Shown piece by piece: positions 1-7,205 of a stretch of DNA of 24,886 bases. Position 1 is the first letter of the stretch, and the number at the start of each line of letters is the position of its first letter. Source of the stretch: Anaerolineae bacterium. Lineage in GTDB: Bacteria > Chloroflexota > Anaerolineae > B4-G1. Under the pieces are notes generated by a model. It saw only the letters and a list, made by a program, of their open reading frames with translations, did no database searches and was not told where the DNA came from. The stretch spans positions 1-24,886 of the forward strand of contig JADHWW010000021.1 of assembly GCA_016783285.1 (NCBI GenBank), in the 5' to 3' direction. Position numbers and translations under genes: made by a program.

Positions 1-2
1 AT

Positions 3-140
3 TCGGAATTCACACCTTGGTCTATATCAGTGAATCCTCATGATGGCTATGTTTACATCGGATCATCTCATGGAACCTGGAGATTGCCACCACCATATCA
101 TGATCGAGTGTATTTGCCAGTGGTTCTGAGGAATAACTAG
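3..140 (+). CDS. 3' end of an exported or surface protein (5' part outside window)
   Basis: The only frame that stays open from the window edge ends at the TAG at 138-140 and gives about 45 residues finishing in RVYLPVVLRNN. The stretch before it (ISVNPHDGYVYIGSSHGTWRLPPP) reads like the last strand of a beta-propeller or a similar repeat fold. An aromatic-Leu-Pro-Leu/Val-Val terminus is common on secreted Chloroflexota proteins, and a related ending (TYLSLVRRSD) occurs on the broken beta-helix protein at 13787-14990. Too little is left to name the protein. The codon usage and the natural stop make it a real gene end, not a shadow. Confidence 0.55.
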   Translation, partial: SEFTPWSISVNPHDGYVYIGSSHGTWRLPPPYHDRVYLPVVLRNN

Positions 141-222
141 ATCACAAGGGAAGCGTGTCGCTGATATGATGATCTTATGCATCCGAGGCCAATGACCAGG
201 AGCCTACCCAAGGAGCACACCA

Positions 223-1599
223 ATGACCATTTTCAACCGTCAACGATTGGACAACACTGTTTTCAAATTGGACGTTGAGAGGATGCGCCGGGGCTGGTAC
301 TCTGACAAGTACTTTGAGAACGTGCATCGCATGCTCACTGCCCTGGCTGCCTCTGGCTACCGGTACGATGGCCAGTACCCCCGCGACATCGGGATGGACA
401 TCAGCGACCTGGACGTGGGGAATATGGCCGTCGAGATGCAGGTCTTCACTCGCCGCAAGGGGCTGACGGTGGTGGTGGGGCTGGACAAGGCGTTGACGAT
501 GCTGCGCCACTGCACCGGCTACCTGGACGAGGATGGCGGTTTCGTCGAGACCTGCGGCCAATTGGGGGTCTGGGTGATGCACGACGGCGCGGTGGTGCAT
601 TATCCACCCAAGGGCAACGCCGGGGGAGGCGACCCGCGCTTTGTGCAGCCGGTGATGAAAATTCGGGGGCGCTACCGGGACTTTGCCCTGTTGGAGACGC
701 CCATCCTGGGCGCGTTCAGCCGGGCCAGCCGCATCGCCACCAACGTCTACGAGACCATGGTGGCGGCGCGGGGCAAGCCGGTGCTCTTCTTCCCCGCTCG
801 CTTCGACGCCCACGAGGTGCAGGCCGCCGACGGTTATGCCTACGACGTCGCCGTGCAGCGTTTCAACCACGACTATGGCCAGCATACCCCGTCGCTGGTC
901 TCCACCGACGCGCAGGGCGACTACTGGGGGAGCACGGGCATCGGCACCGTCCCTCACGCCGTCATCGCCTGCTTCCTGGGCGACATTGCCGCCGCGATGG
1001 TCGCCTTCGCCTCCACGCTCCCTCCCCAGGTCTCCCGCATTGCGCTGGTGGACTTTAACAACGACAACGTCACCGGCAGCCTGCGCACGCTCAAGGCCAT
1101 GTTCGACTGCTACCGGGAGTTGATGGACGCCGGGAACGAGGAGCAGGCCCGCAAGTATGTCCTCTACGGCGTGCGGCTCGACACCTCCCGCTCAGTCCGT
1201 GACGTGGCCGTGCCACCGCTGGGCGCCCCGGAACTGGACCTGGGTGTCAACCCACGGCTGGTCTTTATCGTGCGGGAGGCGCTGAACCGGGCCTGGGAGA
1301 GTTGGGGCCTGCCGCCGGAGTGGGAGGAGCGGGCGAAGGAATACTGCCGCAACGTCAGGATCGTCGTCTCCGGTGGCTTTAACCCCGAGCGCATCCGCCG
1401 CTTTGAGCATCTGGGCGTGCCGGCCGATTCCTACGGTGTCGGCTCGTCGCTGATGTCGAACGACACCATCGTCGGCACCAACACCGACTTTACGGCCGAT
1501 GTGGTGCGCATCCGGGTCAAGGGGCAGTGGGTGGACATGGCCAAGGTGGGCCGTGCTCCCTGCGACAATGCGGAGATGGAGCGGGTGGGGTGGGAGTGA
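223..1599 (+). CDS. pncB: nicotinate phosphoribosyltransferase family protein
   Basis: 458 residues. It probably makes nicotinate mononucleotide from nicotinate and PRPP (Preiss-Handler NAD salvage) in the cytoplasm. Family features visible are an N-terminal FKLDVERMRRGWYSDKYFENV segment, a GTVPHAVIA segment near residue 240, VDFNNDN near 286 (the phosphoribosyl-binding strand region), VSGGFNPERIRRFE near 382 and YGVGSSLM near 405. Length fits the 400-490 residue family. The ATG at 223 has an AAGGAG site 7 bases upstream. It stands alone between the tail of an exported protein and a convergent minus-strand gene. Quinolinate phosphoribosyltransferases share the fold but are shorter (about 280 residues), so NAPRTase is the better call. 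Whether it prefers nicotinate or nicotinamide cannot be told from the sequence. Confidence 0.85.
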   Translation: MTIFNRQRLDNTVFKLDVERMRRGWYSDKYFENVHRMLTALAASGYRYDGQYPRDIGMDISDLDVGNMAVEMQVFTRRKGLTVVVGLDKALTMLRHCTGYLDEDGGFVETCGQLGVWVMHDGAVVHYPPKGNAGGGDPRFVQPVMKIRGRYRDFALLETPILGAFSRASRIATNVYETMVAARGKPVLFFPARFDAHEVQAADGYAYDVAVQRFNHDYGQHTPSLVSTDAQGDYWGSTGIGTVPHAVIACFLGDIAAAMVAFASTLPPQVSRIALVDFNNDNVTGSLRTLKAMFDCYRELMDAGNEEQARKYVLYGVRLDTSRSVRDVAVPPLGAPELDLGVNPRLVFIVREALNRAWESWGLPPEWEERAKEYCRNVRIVVSGGFNPERIRRFEHLGVPADSYGVGSSLMSNDTIVGTNTDFTADVVRIRVKGQWVDMAKVGRAPCDNAEMERVGWE

Positions 1600-1607
1600 G
1601 GAAATAA

Positions 1608-1644
1608 CCGGCCCGGCCAGGGGTGTGTGCCCCGGCCGGGCCGG
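1608..1644. terminator. long GC-rich hairpin between convergent genes
   Basis: An 11-bp arm CCGGCCCGGCC pairs with GGCCGGGCCGG; a bulged A and a 4-bp GGGG/CCCC extension with a TGTGTG loop complete it. It lies 9 bases after the pncB stop and before the convergent stop at 1672. There is no T-run on either side, so it may act as a transcript-end stabiliser or Rho-assisted stop and not as a classical intrinsic terminator. Confidence 0.55.
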
Positions 1645-1671
1645 CGGTTCCAGGAAGCACGTTCTGGTAGG

Positions 1672-2571
1672 TCAGTTGTTCACCTCAAATACCCGCTCCA
1701 GGGCCCGCTCCCAGAAATCCGTCCGCCCATCCAGCACCAGCAGTACCCCTTCCACCTGAGCCAGCGATCTGGCCCCTTCGGTGACCCGCTCACCCGCCAC
1801 GGCAGGCACAGATACGTAACCCGCCCGGCTCAAGTGTCCGGCCCGCCGCACTGCCCGCTCCACGTCGTGCCGGTCAACCACCCCTGAGACCTCGATCGCC
1901 AGCCAGACCTGGGGAGCGTCGGGCAAGTGGCGCGGCCGCCCCCTGACCAACAGGTCCAAATTCAGCAGGTCTCGGAACTCTTCGACGGAGAGGTGGGCTT
2001 CCAGGTCATCTTCGATCTGTGTGATGGAGAGGACACGCACACGGCGCAGGAGGGGCCCAAAGTATGTCCCGGCTCGCTCCTTGTAGGTGAGTTCCAGTTG
2101 GCGGCCCTTGACGGCTCCCAGGGTGTCTTGCATACTGGCCTGGCCTTTTTGTAGCGCAGCCTGGCCTTTTTGTAGCGCAGCCTGGCCTTTTTGTAGCGCA
2201 GCCTGGCCTTTTTGTAGCACAGTTACGTCTTTCTGCAGCGCAGCCTGGCCTTCCTCCAGCCGGCCTAGCCGCTCATCAGTGCGCTCCTGAGTTGCGGCCA
2301 GTTTCTCCAACGCCGCCTCAGTGCGCGCCTGAGCTGCGGCCAGTTCCCGCATCGTCGCCTCGGTGCGCTCCTGGGCTGCGGCCAGTTCTCGCATCGTCGC
2401 TTGCAGGGCGTGAAAATCCGACCGCGTCACCCCGGCCGCGTGTACCTGCGCCGCCACCCGATCCAGTACGTTCACCAGCACCCGTGTGGTGGACCGGTCA
2501 AAGACCCGTCCCAGTTCTCTCTGCACCGCCTGGCGGTCAATCAGCATCAACTCAGGAGCCATCGTGTTCAT
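1672..2571 (-). CDS. coiled-coil protein with C-terminal restriction-endonuclease-like domain
   Basis: 299 residues from an ATG at 2571 preceded by GGGAGAGG, a strong ribosome site; the longer open frame upstream has no support. Residues 1-60 are helical. Residues about 60-160 form a long coiled coil with repeated ATMRELAAAQERTE units and then LQKGQAA heptads. The last 130 residues carry LLNLDLLVRGR, WLAIEVSG and DVERAVRRAGHLSRAGY, the pattern of a PD-(D/E)XK-like family common in Cyanobacteria and Chloroflexota, in which the E-x-K position usually reads E-V-S. Nuclease activity is therefore uncertain. Function is unknown. The gene at 13107-13715 has the same coiled-coil-plus-nuclease-like layout. 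It has its own promoter at 2618-2646 and is separate from the upstream membrane protein. Confidence 0.75.
   Translation of the reverse strand: MNTMAPELMLIDRQAVQRELGRVFDRSTTRVLVNVLDRVAAQVHAAGVTRSDFHALQATMRELAAAQERTEATMRELAAAQARTEAALEKLAATQERTDERLGRLEEGQAALQKDVTVLQKGQAALQKGQAALQKGQAALQKGQASMQDTLGAVKGRQLELTYKERAGTYFGPLLRRVRVLSITQIEDDLEAHLSVEEFRDLLNLDLLVRGRPRHLPDAPQVWLAIEVSGVVDRHDVERAVRRAGHLSRAGYVSVPAVAGERVTEGARSLAQVEGVLLVLDGRTDFWERALERVFEVNN
2138..2263 (-). repeat. 21-bp tandem repeat coding for coiled-coil heptads
   Basis: Four near-identical 21-base units (plus-strand form GCCTGGCCTTTTTGTAGCGC + A) run from 2138 to 2221, followed by two diverged units to 2263. Each unit is exactly seven codons (LQKGQAA), one coiled-coil heptad. 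Copy-number change would alter the length of the rod without breaking the frame. Confidence 0.9.
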
Positions 2572-2617
2572 CACCTCTCCCTGAGGCCGAGACACCAAAG
2601 CCCGACCTCTCTTTGAA

Positions 2618-2646
2618 ATTATAGCACACATCGCCCGATAGGACAA
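2618..2646 (-). promoter_or_regulatory. sigma70-type promoter for the 1672-2571 gene
   Basis: On the minus strand TTGTCC (2646-2641) is followed, after a 17-base spacer, by a perfect TATAAT (2623-2618). This gives a 5' leader of about 40 bases before the ATG at 2571. Confidence 0.75.
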
Positions 2647-2648
2647 TC

Positions 2649-3083
2649 TTACGCAGGAGGCATCGCCCCCACATCTACCGGCAATCCTCCCACCACCGTG
2701 AAGTGCCGCTGTATTGGCATCGTCGCCGAGGGTGGGAGCGCGTTCCAGGCGCCAGGCTGTTGCTGCCCACCCGGCGGTGTGACCACCACCACCGGCGGAT
2801 ACACCCCCTGCGGCATGGATGGCTGCGTGGCTCGACTGGGCCTGTCCTGAGCGCAGCCGAAGTCTCGTCGCTCGTCGCGCCGGCGGGTGACTGCGACGAC
2901 GAGCAGGCTGGTGGGGATGGCTGCCCCCACGCCGCACACCGCCCCGGCCAGCACCGCCAGTGCCTCGTCACTCAGCCGGTTGCCGACGATCACCGCCAGC
3001 GTCACGGCGAACGCCATCACCACCAGTCCGGCAAAGATCTTTAGGCGGCTCCAGCCGCCGTTGCGATTCTGCCTCTCGTCCAT
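2649..3083 (-). CDS. small two-helix membrane protein with Pro-rich tail
   Basis: 144 residues from the ATG at 3083, which has AGGAG at good spacing and starts 2 bases after the stop of the FtsK-like gene; an in-frame ATG at 3104 would overlap that gene and has weaker support. A basic N terminus (MDERQNRNGGWSR) is followed by two hydrophobic segments at about residues 15-35 and 40-65, then a charged stretch and a Pro/Gly/Val-rich soluble tail. The segment FGCAQDRPSRATQ is encoded by a dispersed genomic repeat (2843-2862) and is probably an in-frame insertion. No family is recognised. Coupling to the FtsK-like gene suggests a shared element or membrane complex, but this is inference. Confidence 0.6.
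   Translation of the reverse strand: MDERQNRNGGWSRLKIFAGLVVMAFAVTLAVIVGNRLSDEALAVLAGAVCGVGAAIPTSLLVVAVTRRRDERRDFGCAQDRPSRATQPSMPQGVYPPVVVVTPPGGQQQPGAWNALPPSATMPIQRHFTVVGGLPVDVGAMPPA
2843..2862 (+). repeat. dispersed short repeat (CTGAGC..CGAAG family), copy 1
   Basis: TGTCCTGAGCGCAGCCGAAG lies inside the small membrane-protein gene and adds the peptide FGCAQDR in frame. It shares its core with copies at 3113, 6914, 7082 and 11226. Confidence 0.75.
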
Positions 3084-3085
3084 CC

Positions 3086-4306
3086 CTACACTCCTGCCTT
3101 CCACCCTCCACTTGTACTGAGCCCAGTCGAAGTATTCTCCATCCTCCTCACCACCTCCCGAATCTCGGCCGGTGAGACGTGGGCCGTCTGAAAGCGCGTC
3201 ACCCGTCCCTCGGCCACGGCCAGGAAGTCCCCCCGGCCCAGCAACCGCTCGGCTCCCGTGCCACTCCAGCCGGTGGCCGTGCGTGCATCCTCCACACTGG
3301 TCACTCGCCCCACCAGCCGTACCGGAAAGTTGGCTTTGACCAGGGGGCCCAGCACAGCCGCCGTCGGCTTCTGAGTGGCTGCGACGACGTGGATGCCGGC
3401 CTCACGCCCGCGCTGCGTGAGCCGGGTCAGTGCGCGCTGCGCCGCCTTTCCACCCACCATCAACAGATCGGCCAACTCGTCGATCACGACCACCACGCTT
3501 GGCCCGAGGCCTCCGCTGAGGCATCGGCCGAAGCGCGAAGGCGAAGGATGCGGCTGTCCTCGCCTTTGGGACCCTCCCTCCCCGAACCGGGAGGTGGAGA
3601 GGCCCTGCCTCTCCATCAGGCGCACCAGGCTCTGGAGTGCCTCGGTCGCTTCCTCTACCTCGCGGATGACCGGGCGTGCCAGGTGTGAGAGCCCCTCGAA
3701 GAGGCCGAAGGCGTGGCCTTTCGGGTCTATCAGCACCAGCGCGAGGTTCTGGTGAGGGTTGGTCATCGCCAGGCTGAGGATCATCGTCTGAAGGAGCACC
3801 GTCTTCCCCGAGCCGGTCGTCCCTGCCACCAGGACGTGAGCCACGTCGGGGGATGGCAACCGAACGAGCAAGGGTGCGCCATCCTCGGCCAGGCCCAGTA
3901 TTGCAGTCACCGGTGGGATGGGGGAAGAATGGGAAGAATGGAGAATAGAGAATGCAGAATCTCTGGTCTCCATTCTTCTTTCTTCATTCTTCCCTCTTCT
4001 TTCTTCATTCTCCCCGGTGAGTTGGCGGTAGAGGGGTAGGAGGCGCACGGGTTGGGGATCGTCGCGTGGCACCTCGACGGCCACGGCAGCCCCACGCCGG
4101 GACACCCGGCAACTGGGCGCGTCCAGCGCGGCCGCTAGTTCCTCGCTCAAGTTCTTGATCTTGGAGATCTTGGCCCCCACGGCAGGCAACACCTGGAAGC
4201 GCACCCAGCGGGGCGTCACCGTGCCGCCGGTCACCCGTGCCGGCACCTTGTGCAACGCCAGCACCGCCTCGATCCTATCTGCCTGAAACTCCAGTTTCTT
4301 GCGCAT
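3086..4306 (-). CDS. FtsK/SpoIIIE-type DNA translocase ATPase
   Basis: 406 residues from the ATG at 4306, which has GAGGAG 7 bases upstream; a longer frame to 4348 lacks such a site. Walker A is GTTGSGKT (residues 162-169), Walker B VVVVIDEL (271-278), and IDPKGHAF and VAATQKPTAAVLG are typical of the FtsK motor domain. There are no N-terminal membrane helices and no C-terminal gamma winged helix, so it is not the chromosome-segregation FtsK. It resembles the mobile-element FtsK-like proteins of actinobacterial integrative conjugative elements. Two low-complexity insertions interrupt it: residues about 99-129, encoded by GAAGAATG-type repeats, and 237-268. The C-terminal ENTSTGLSTS is encoded by a dispersed repeat at 3113. 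Substrate is presumably double-stranded DNA. Confidence 0.8.
   Translation of the reverse strand: MRKKLEFQADRIEAVLALHKVPARVTGGTVTPRWVRFQVLPAVGAKISKIKNLSEELAAALDAPSCRVSRRGAAVAVEVPRDDPQPVRLLPLYRQLTGENEERRGKNEERRMETRDSAFSILHSSHSSPIPPVTAILGLAEDGAPLLVRLPSPDVAHVLVAGTTGSGKTVLLQTMILSLAMTNPHQNLALVLIDPKGHAFGLFEGLSHLARPVIREVEEATEALQSLVRLMERQGLSTSRFGEGGSQRRGQPHPSPSRFGRCLSGGLGPSVVVVIDELADLLMVGGKAAQRALTRLTQRGREAGIHVVAATQKPTAAVLGPLVKANFPVRLVGRVTSVEDARTATGWSGTGAERLLGRGDFLAVAEGRVTRFQTAHVSPAEIREVVRRMENTSTGLSTSGGWKAGV
3113..3134 (+). repeat. dispersed short repeat, copy 2
   Basis: A TGTACTGAGCCCAGTCGAAG core forms the last codons of the FtsK-like gene and supplies the tail STGLSTS, so the natural C terminus of that protein has been altered by the repeat. 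Confidence 0.65.
3919..4013. repeat. low-complexity GAAGAATG/CTTCATTC tract inside the FtsK-like gene
   Basis: Plus strand reads GGGAAGAATGGGAAGAATGG, then short GAGAATAGAGAATGCAGAAT runs and ATTCTTC/TTTCTTC repeats. In frame it adds roughly 30 Glu/Arg/Ser-rich residues between the N-terminal and motor domains of the translocase. It is not part of the usual family fold. Confidence 0.7.
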
Positions 4307-4397
4307 CCTGTTTCTCCTCATCCAACCCGCTGCCGTCTGTCTCACCAAGAATCAGAACCGCTATCAGGTAGTAGCACGAGTGTTCTACCTCAGACAT

Positions 4398-4426
4398 ATA
4401 ATACCAGAGCAGTCGTAGGATGTCAA
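4398..4426 (-). promoter_or_regulatory. strong sigma70-type promoter for the FtsK-like gene
   Basis: Minus strand: perfect TTGACA (4426-4421), a 17-base spacer, then TATTAT (4403-4398). Predicted start near 4391 leaves a leader of about 85 bases before the ATG at 4306. It probably transcribes the translocase and the small membrane protein together. Confidence 0.85.
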
Positions 4427-4597
4427 GCGGCACTACCCTCGAATTATCCCAACTACAGACGTTATCCCAAACACGATGACTTGGCCGACGCCATAGAGAG
4501 GAAACCCATCCTTGCGTCGGCGCCTGGGGCGATGGAATTGGTAGCAGAACTCCATCGTCCCTTTCATTTGCTCTCAGACACGCCAGATGGAGGTGAG

Positions 4598-5119
4598 ATG
4601 AGCGACTTCTGGACGATTGCCCACCTGGACAGCCGTACTTTCCGGGTGGACGACTGCGGCTTCTACGATGAACTGATCGAGGTTCCCCTGGATGCCCTGG
4701 AAGTGAGCGAGAACGAGCAATACCCGAGATGGGTACGGCGATACGCCGAGATGTACCGGGACGGTTCGCCGTTCCCGCCTATTTCCGTGGCTGGCGTCAC
4801 GCCGGACAATCCCCGGTACCTGATCTTGGACGGCCATCACCGCTACCGAGCAGCGCGGCGGGCCGGGGCCGGTAACATCCGGGCCTGGACCTGCTTCTAC
4901 GTGCCATTCGAGGACGCGTATGGACGGACGTGCTACAGCCTGGCCCGCATGAGCGACACCGAACTGGGCCGGAGATTGGCGCGTAAACTAGGGCGCGAGT
5001 GGTGTCCCCAGTGCGGGAGGTTTCTCGATTACCGCCCCGACCTGGGCATGTGTCTCGCGTGTAGTCTATCGATTCGGAAGGGAGAAGAAGATGCCACACG
5101 ACGGAAGGCAGTGCCGTAA
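4598..5119 (+). CDS. ParB/sulfiredoxin-fold protein with C-terminal zinc ribbon
   Basis: 173 residues from the ATG at 4598, which sits behind GGAGGTGAG. The open frame extends upstream to 4250, but that part overlaps the promoter and start of the divergent FtsK-like gene and is rejected. Residues about 25-100 carry IEVPLDALEVSENEQYPRW, PPISVAGV and LDGHHRYRAARRAG, the signature of ParB-like N-terminal domains (CTP/ATP-binding or nuclease-like). The C terminus has CPQCGRFLDYRPDLGMCLAC, a likely four-cysteine zinc site. No helix-turn-helix is obvious, so it is more like an element-encoded ParB-like regulator or nuclease than the chromosomal partition protein. It overlaps the next gene by 29 bases, so the two are translationally coupled. 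Confidence 0.7.
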   Translation: MSDFWTIAHLDSRTFRVDDCGFYDELIEVPLDALEVSENEQYPRWVRRYAEMYRDGSPFPPISVAGVTPDNPRYLILDGHHRYRAARRAGAGNIRAWTCFYVPFEDAYGRTCYSLARMSDTELGRRLARKLGREWCPQCGRFLDYRPDLGMCLACSLSIRKGEEDATRRKAVP

Positions 5120-5762
5120 CATCGCGGACCTGACCAGCAAGGTTTTCGAACTGCTGTACACCGACCAGTGGGAAAACTGCTGCGGAGAGACGATCGTGGA
5201 GCGGCACTACCGCCTCACGATCGTCGAGGCAAAGCAGAACTTGCTCGCCCTGGTAAATCCTGGGCAATTAGACCGCGTCGCCGAGAGAGCCCAACGGCTT
5301 CCCGGTGGATGGGTGAAGTACATTCACTGCGAGGCTACCGGGAATGGCGGGTCTCGGCGTCAGTGGACATCGTGTTCATCGCGTCCCTACGTTCAGGGCT
5401 ACGGCTGTGATGGACGGACGGACGAGTGTATCCATCTGCTGGCTTCTACCCTGGCCCAGCGCCTGGGCCTCGACTACGAAAGCCTGTACGCCAGGGCGTA
5501 TCCTGACCAGGAGATGGAGCCGGGGTGGACCGAGACCCTGGAGCGGGCGCGTGGTGAGACCATAGTGCCCGACGACGTCGACCCCCTGCTGGCGCTCGAC
5601 GACCTGATGGACATCAACGACTACGACTTGACCCACGTGCTGGGCGAGGAGTTGGTGGCCCGCGGGTTGGTGCCGGAGAACCGGGTCTGGATCCGTTCGG
5701 GCGCGGAGTTCGAGGCTCGCCAGGAGCGGGCACTCCAGCAGGCGAGGGAGATGGGGAAGTGA
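5091..5762 (+). CDS. protein of unknown function, coupled to the ParB-like gene
   Basis: 223 residues; the ATG at 5091 follows GGGAGAAGAAG and lies inside the end of the ParB-like gene. I recognise no family. The N-terminal half is cysteine- and histidine-rich (ENCCGETIVERHY, KYIHCEATGNG, WTSCSSRPYVQGYGCDGRTDECIH), which could bind a metal. The C-terminal half is acidic and helical (DDVDPLLALDDLMDINDYDL). It is soluble, with no signal or membrane segment. The position between a ParB-like gene and a recombinase remnant suggests that it belongs to a decayed mobile element. Confidence 0.6.
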   Translation: MPHDGRQCRNIADLTSKVFELLYTDQWENCCGETIVERHYRLTIVEAKQNLLALVNPGQLDRVAERAQRLPGGWVKYIHCEATGNGGSRRQWTSCSSRPYVQGYGCDGRTDECIHLLASTLAQRLGLDYESLYARAYPDQEMEPGWTETLERARGETIVPDDVDPLLALDDLMDINDYDLTHVLGEELVARGLVPENRVWIRSGAEFEARQERALQQAREMGK

Positions 5763-5799
5763 TCCTGGAAGTCGAAGGGAACAAAGTTCAGGCCGGCCA

Positions 5800-6560
5800 C
5801 ATTGCCCCGGTCGAGAGACGAGAGGCAGCCGTTACGTTGCGGCTCAGATGGCCTACCTGGCCTTCCAACATTACCAGGCAGCGGGGGCGGTTCCATGCCT
5901 GGCCGCAAACTCGGATGCAGCCATCCAGCACCTGCACGACGCGGCGCTGGTCCTGGGATTTGGGCCCGAGTTCGAGGCATCTTGCTCACTGCCCTGTTCA
6001 ACATCCCTAATTTGCTCGAAATAGTAGCACGGTGGGACAGACTGGTTCGTGCTCAGTTGCCACCCGATGTGCTTTGGTACGCCACGCTGAGTAGAGATGG
6101 GATGAACTTCACCGGCAAAACAAGGGCTGGAGAAAATAGAAGATCTGCAGTTGCTAAAGGGCTTGAATCGCTGTGTGACCGCGCAGGCATCCCTTACCTA
6201 CCACCACACAGCCTGCGACATGGCCATGCACTCTTTGCACTTGAGCGAGCCACCAGTATAGCAGCAGCGAAGGCTATATCCCAGAACCTGATGCATGACA
6301 GCCTCACAACTACTGAAAAGATCTACGGTAAGCTCAAGTTAGACAACGTAAGAAAGCACATTGCGGCACTTACTGACCCCGAGAAATTGTCTTCTGACGT
6401 TACTTTGGATGCAATTGTCAGAGGATTCTCTGGGAATCCCGGAGCCCTTCTCGACCCACTTGCTGATGCGCTCGCCAAACGGCTATTCGAAACCCCCAAC
6501 AATTTCGTTGACACACTTGCCAAAGCAACCGCCAGCCGGATCAACGTCATACAAATAGAG
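5800..6560 (+). pseudogene. tyrosine recombinase (integrase) remnant
   Basis: From about 5975 the frame reads ILLTALFNIPNLLEIVARWD, then FTGKTRAGENRRS, HSLRHGHALFAL and LMHDSLTTTEKIYGKL, the catalytic C-terminal half of a phage-type integrase: box II H-x-L-R-H and the tyrosine in EKIYGKL are present. The N-terminal DNA-binding half is missing. Just upstream a different frame (from ATG 5848: MAYLAFQHYQAAGAVPCLAA) looks coding and could be part of the same ancestral gene, frameshifted near 5970; it ends at a TAG near 6023. The integrase frame has no stop of its own and runs on through the antisense of tRNA-Pro to 6806, so the end given is where similarity fades. Its base composition is more AT-rich than its neighbours. 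Confidence 0.7.
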
Positions 6561-6585
6561 GGTGCCCTTAGTTTGGGGCACCCTC
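6558..6585 (-). terminator. hairpin terminator downstream of tRNA-Pro
   Basis: GAGGGTGCCC pairs perfectly with GGGCACCCTC over an 8-base loop. On the minus strand it lies 5 bases past the tRNA 3' end and is followed by TATTTGT, a modest U-tract. It could also end transcripts of the recombinase remnant on the plus strand. Confidence 0.7.
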
Positions 6586-6590
6586 ATCTG

Positions 6591-6665
6591 TCGGGGCGCC
6601 GGGATTTGAACCCGGGGCCTCTACAACCCCATTGTAGCGCGCTAGCCAAGCTGCGCCACGCCCCG
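6591..6665 (-). tRNA. tRNA-Pro (anticodon GGG)
   Basis: A canonical 75-base cloverleaf without encoded CCA. The acceptor is CGGGGCG/CGCCCCG with discriminator A, the D stem GCGC/GCGC, the anticodon stem CTACA/TGTAG with loop ATGGGGT, and the T stem CCGGG/CCCGG with loop TTCAAAT. Anticodon GGG reads CCC and CCU. A strong promoter lies directly upstream and a hairpin terminator downstream. The 3' end faces an integrase remnant, the usual geometry of a tRNA-targeting element. Confidence 0.95.
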
Positions 6666-6675
6666 TACACTAAAG

Positions 6676-6704
6676 ATTATAACAAAGAGTGCGCTGTTTG
6701 GCAA
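6676..6704 (-). promoter_or_regulatory. promoter of tRNA-Pro
   Basis: Minus strand TTGCCA (6704-6699), 17-base spacer, TATAAT (6681-6676); predicted start about 5 bases before the mature tRNA 5' end. Confidence 0.85.
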
Positions 6705-6913
6705 GTCGAGATTGGGGAGCGTTGCGCCTATGGGACAAGCCCCCGTAGAGCTCCGGGCGGCCATCCGAGCAATTGTCCCCGCACGACTCGGGCAATGGGC
6801 ATGTGACTGATGTCGTAGCCAGCCAGCTCCAGGGGACATTTGCCGCGAATGTCCAGTTTTCGTCCTTCCACTGTCCGGTTGTCTTTGGCGAAAGGAGTGA
6901 AGCGATAGGTTAA

Positions 6914-6934
6914 CCCTTCGACAAGCTCAGGACA
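6914..6934 (-). repeat. dispersed short repeat, copy 3
   Basis: The plus-strand form starts CCCTTCGACAAGCTCAGGAC, and on the minus strand it encodes CPELVEG. It is identical over 21 bases to copy 4 at 7082-7102. Confidence 0.9.
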
Positions 6935-7081
6935 CCGCTCAAACAGATGCAGATACTTCCGCGCCGTTTCAATGCCATCGAAGTCGCACATGTTCTGATA
7001 ATGCTGGTCAAAGCGGCGATTGACCAGTTCCACCGTGTTGTTGGTCAGCGGGATGAGTGGGTTCTCAATCACGTTGACCAA

Positions 7082-7102
7082 CCCTTCGACAAGCTCAGGA
7101 CA
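7082..7102 (-). repeat. dispersed short repeat, copy 4
   Basis: Same 21 bases as copy 3, again encoding CPELVEG in the transposase frame, near the break point of the transposase remnant. Confidence 0.9.
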
Positions 7103-7170
7103 GGTTTGGGATAGTGGCGCTCCAGCAAGACGAGACAGAATGCACCGGAGGCATAGAGGCACGGCGTGGC

Positions 7171-7199
7171 TTGACAAAAAATGGCTTTTGCGGCATAAT
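7171..7199 (+). promoter_or_regulatory. promoter of the pheS operon
   Basis: Perfect TTGACA (7171-7176), 17-base spacer, CATAAT (7194-7199). The predicted start near 7206 gives a leader of about 280 bases before pheS, the length expected for a T-box leader. Confidence 0.85.
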
Positions 7200-7205
7200 G
7201 CCAGC

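Larger units (their letters stand above)
6728..7110 (-). pseudogene. DDE-type transposase C-terminal remnant
   Basis: The minus-strand frame gives LIPLTNNTVELVNRRFDQHYQ, FDGIETARKYLHLFER, TYRFTPFAKDNR and IRGKCPLELAGYDISHMP before a stop at 6728. This matches my memory of the C-terminal catalytic end of an insertion-sequence transposase family frequent in Chloroflexota; the IS family is not certain. The N-terminal two thirds are absent: the frame upstream of about 7110 runs into the pheS promoter and leader. Two copies of a dispersed repeat (6914-6934 and 7082-7102) lie inside it, each inserting CPELVEG, one exactly between LFER and the YRFTPF block. Confidence 0.65.

Noticed and set aside
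141..222. A promoter for the NAPRTase gene
   Set aside because: TATGAT at 165-170 could be a -10 box, but no acceptable -35 box lies at 16-18 bases, so it is not called.
175..957. A 260-residue minus-strand frame opposite the NAPRTase gene
   Set aside because: Shadow of a high-GC gene, with no ribosome site or recognisable motif.
4250..4597. Upstream extension of the ParB-like frame
   Set aside because: It overlaps the start codon and promoter of the divergent FtsK-like gene; the ATG at 4598 has a strong ribosome site.
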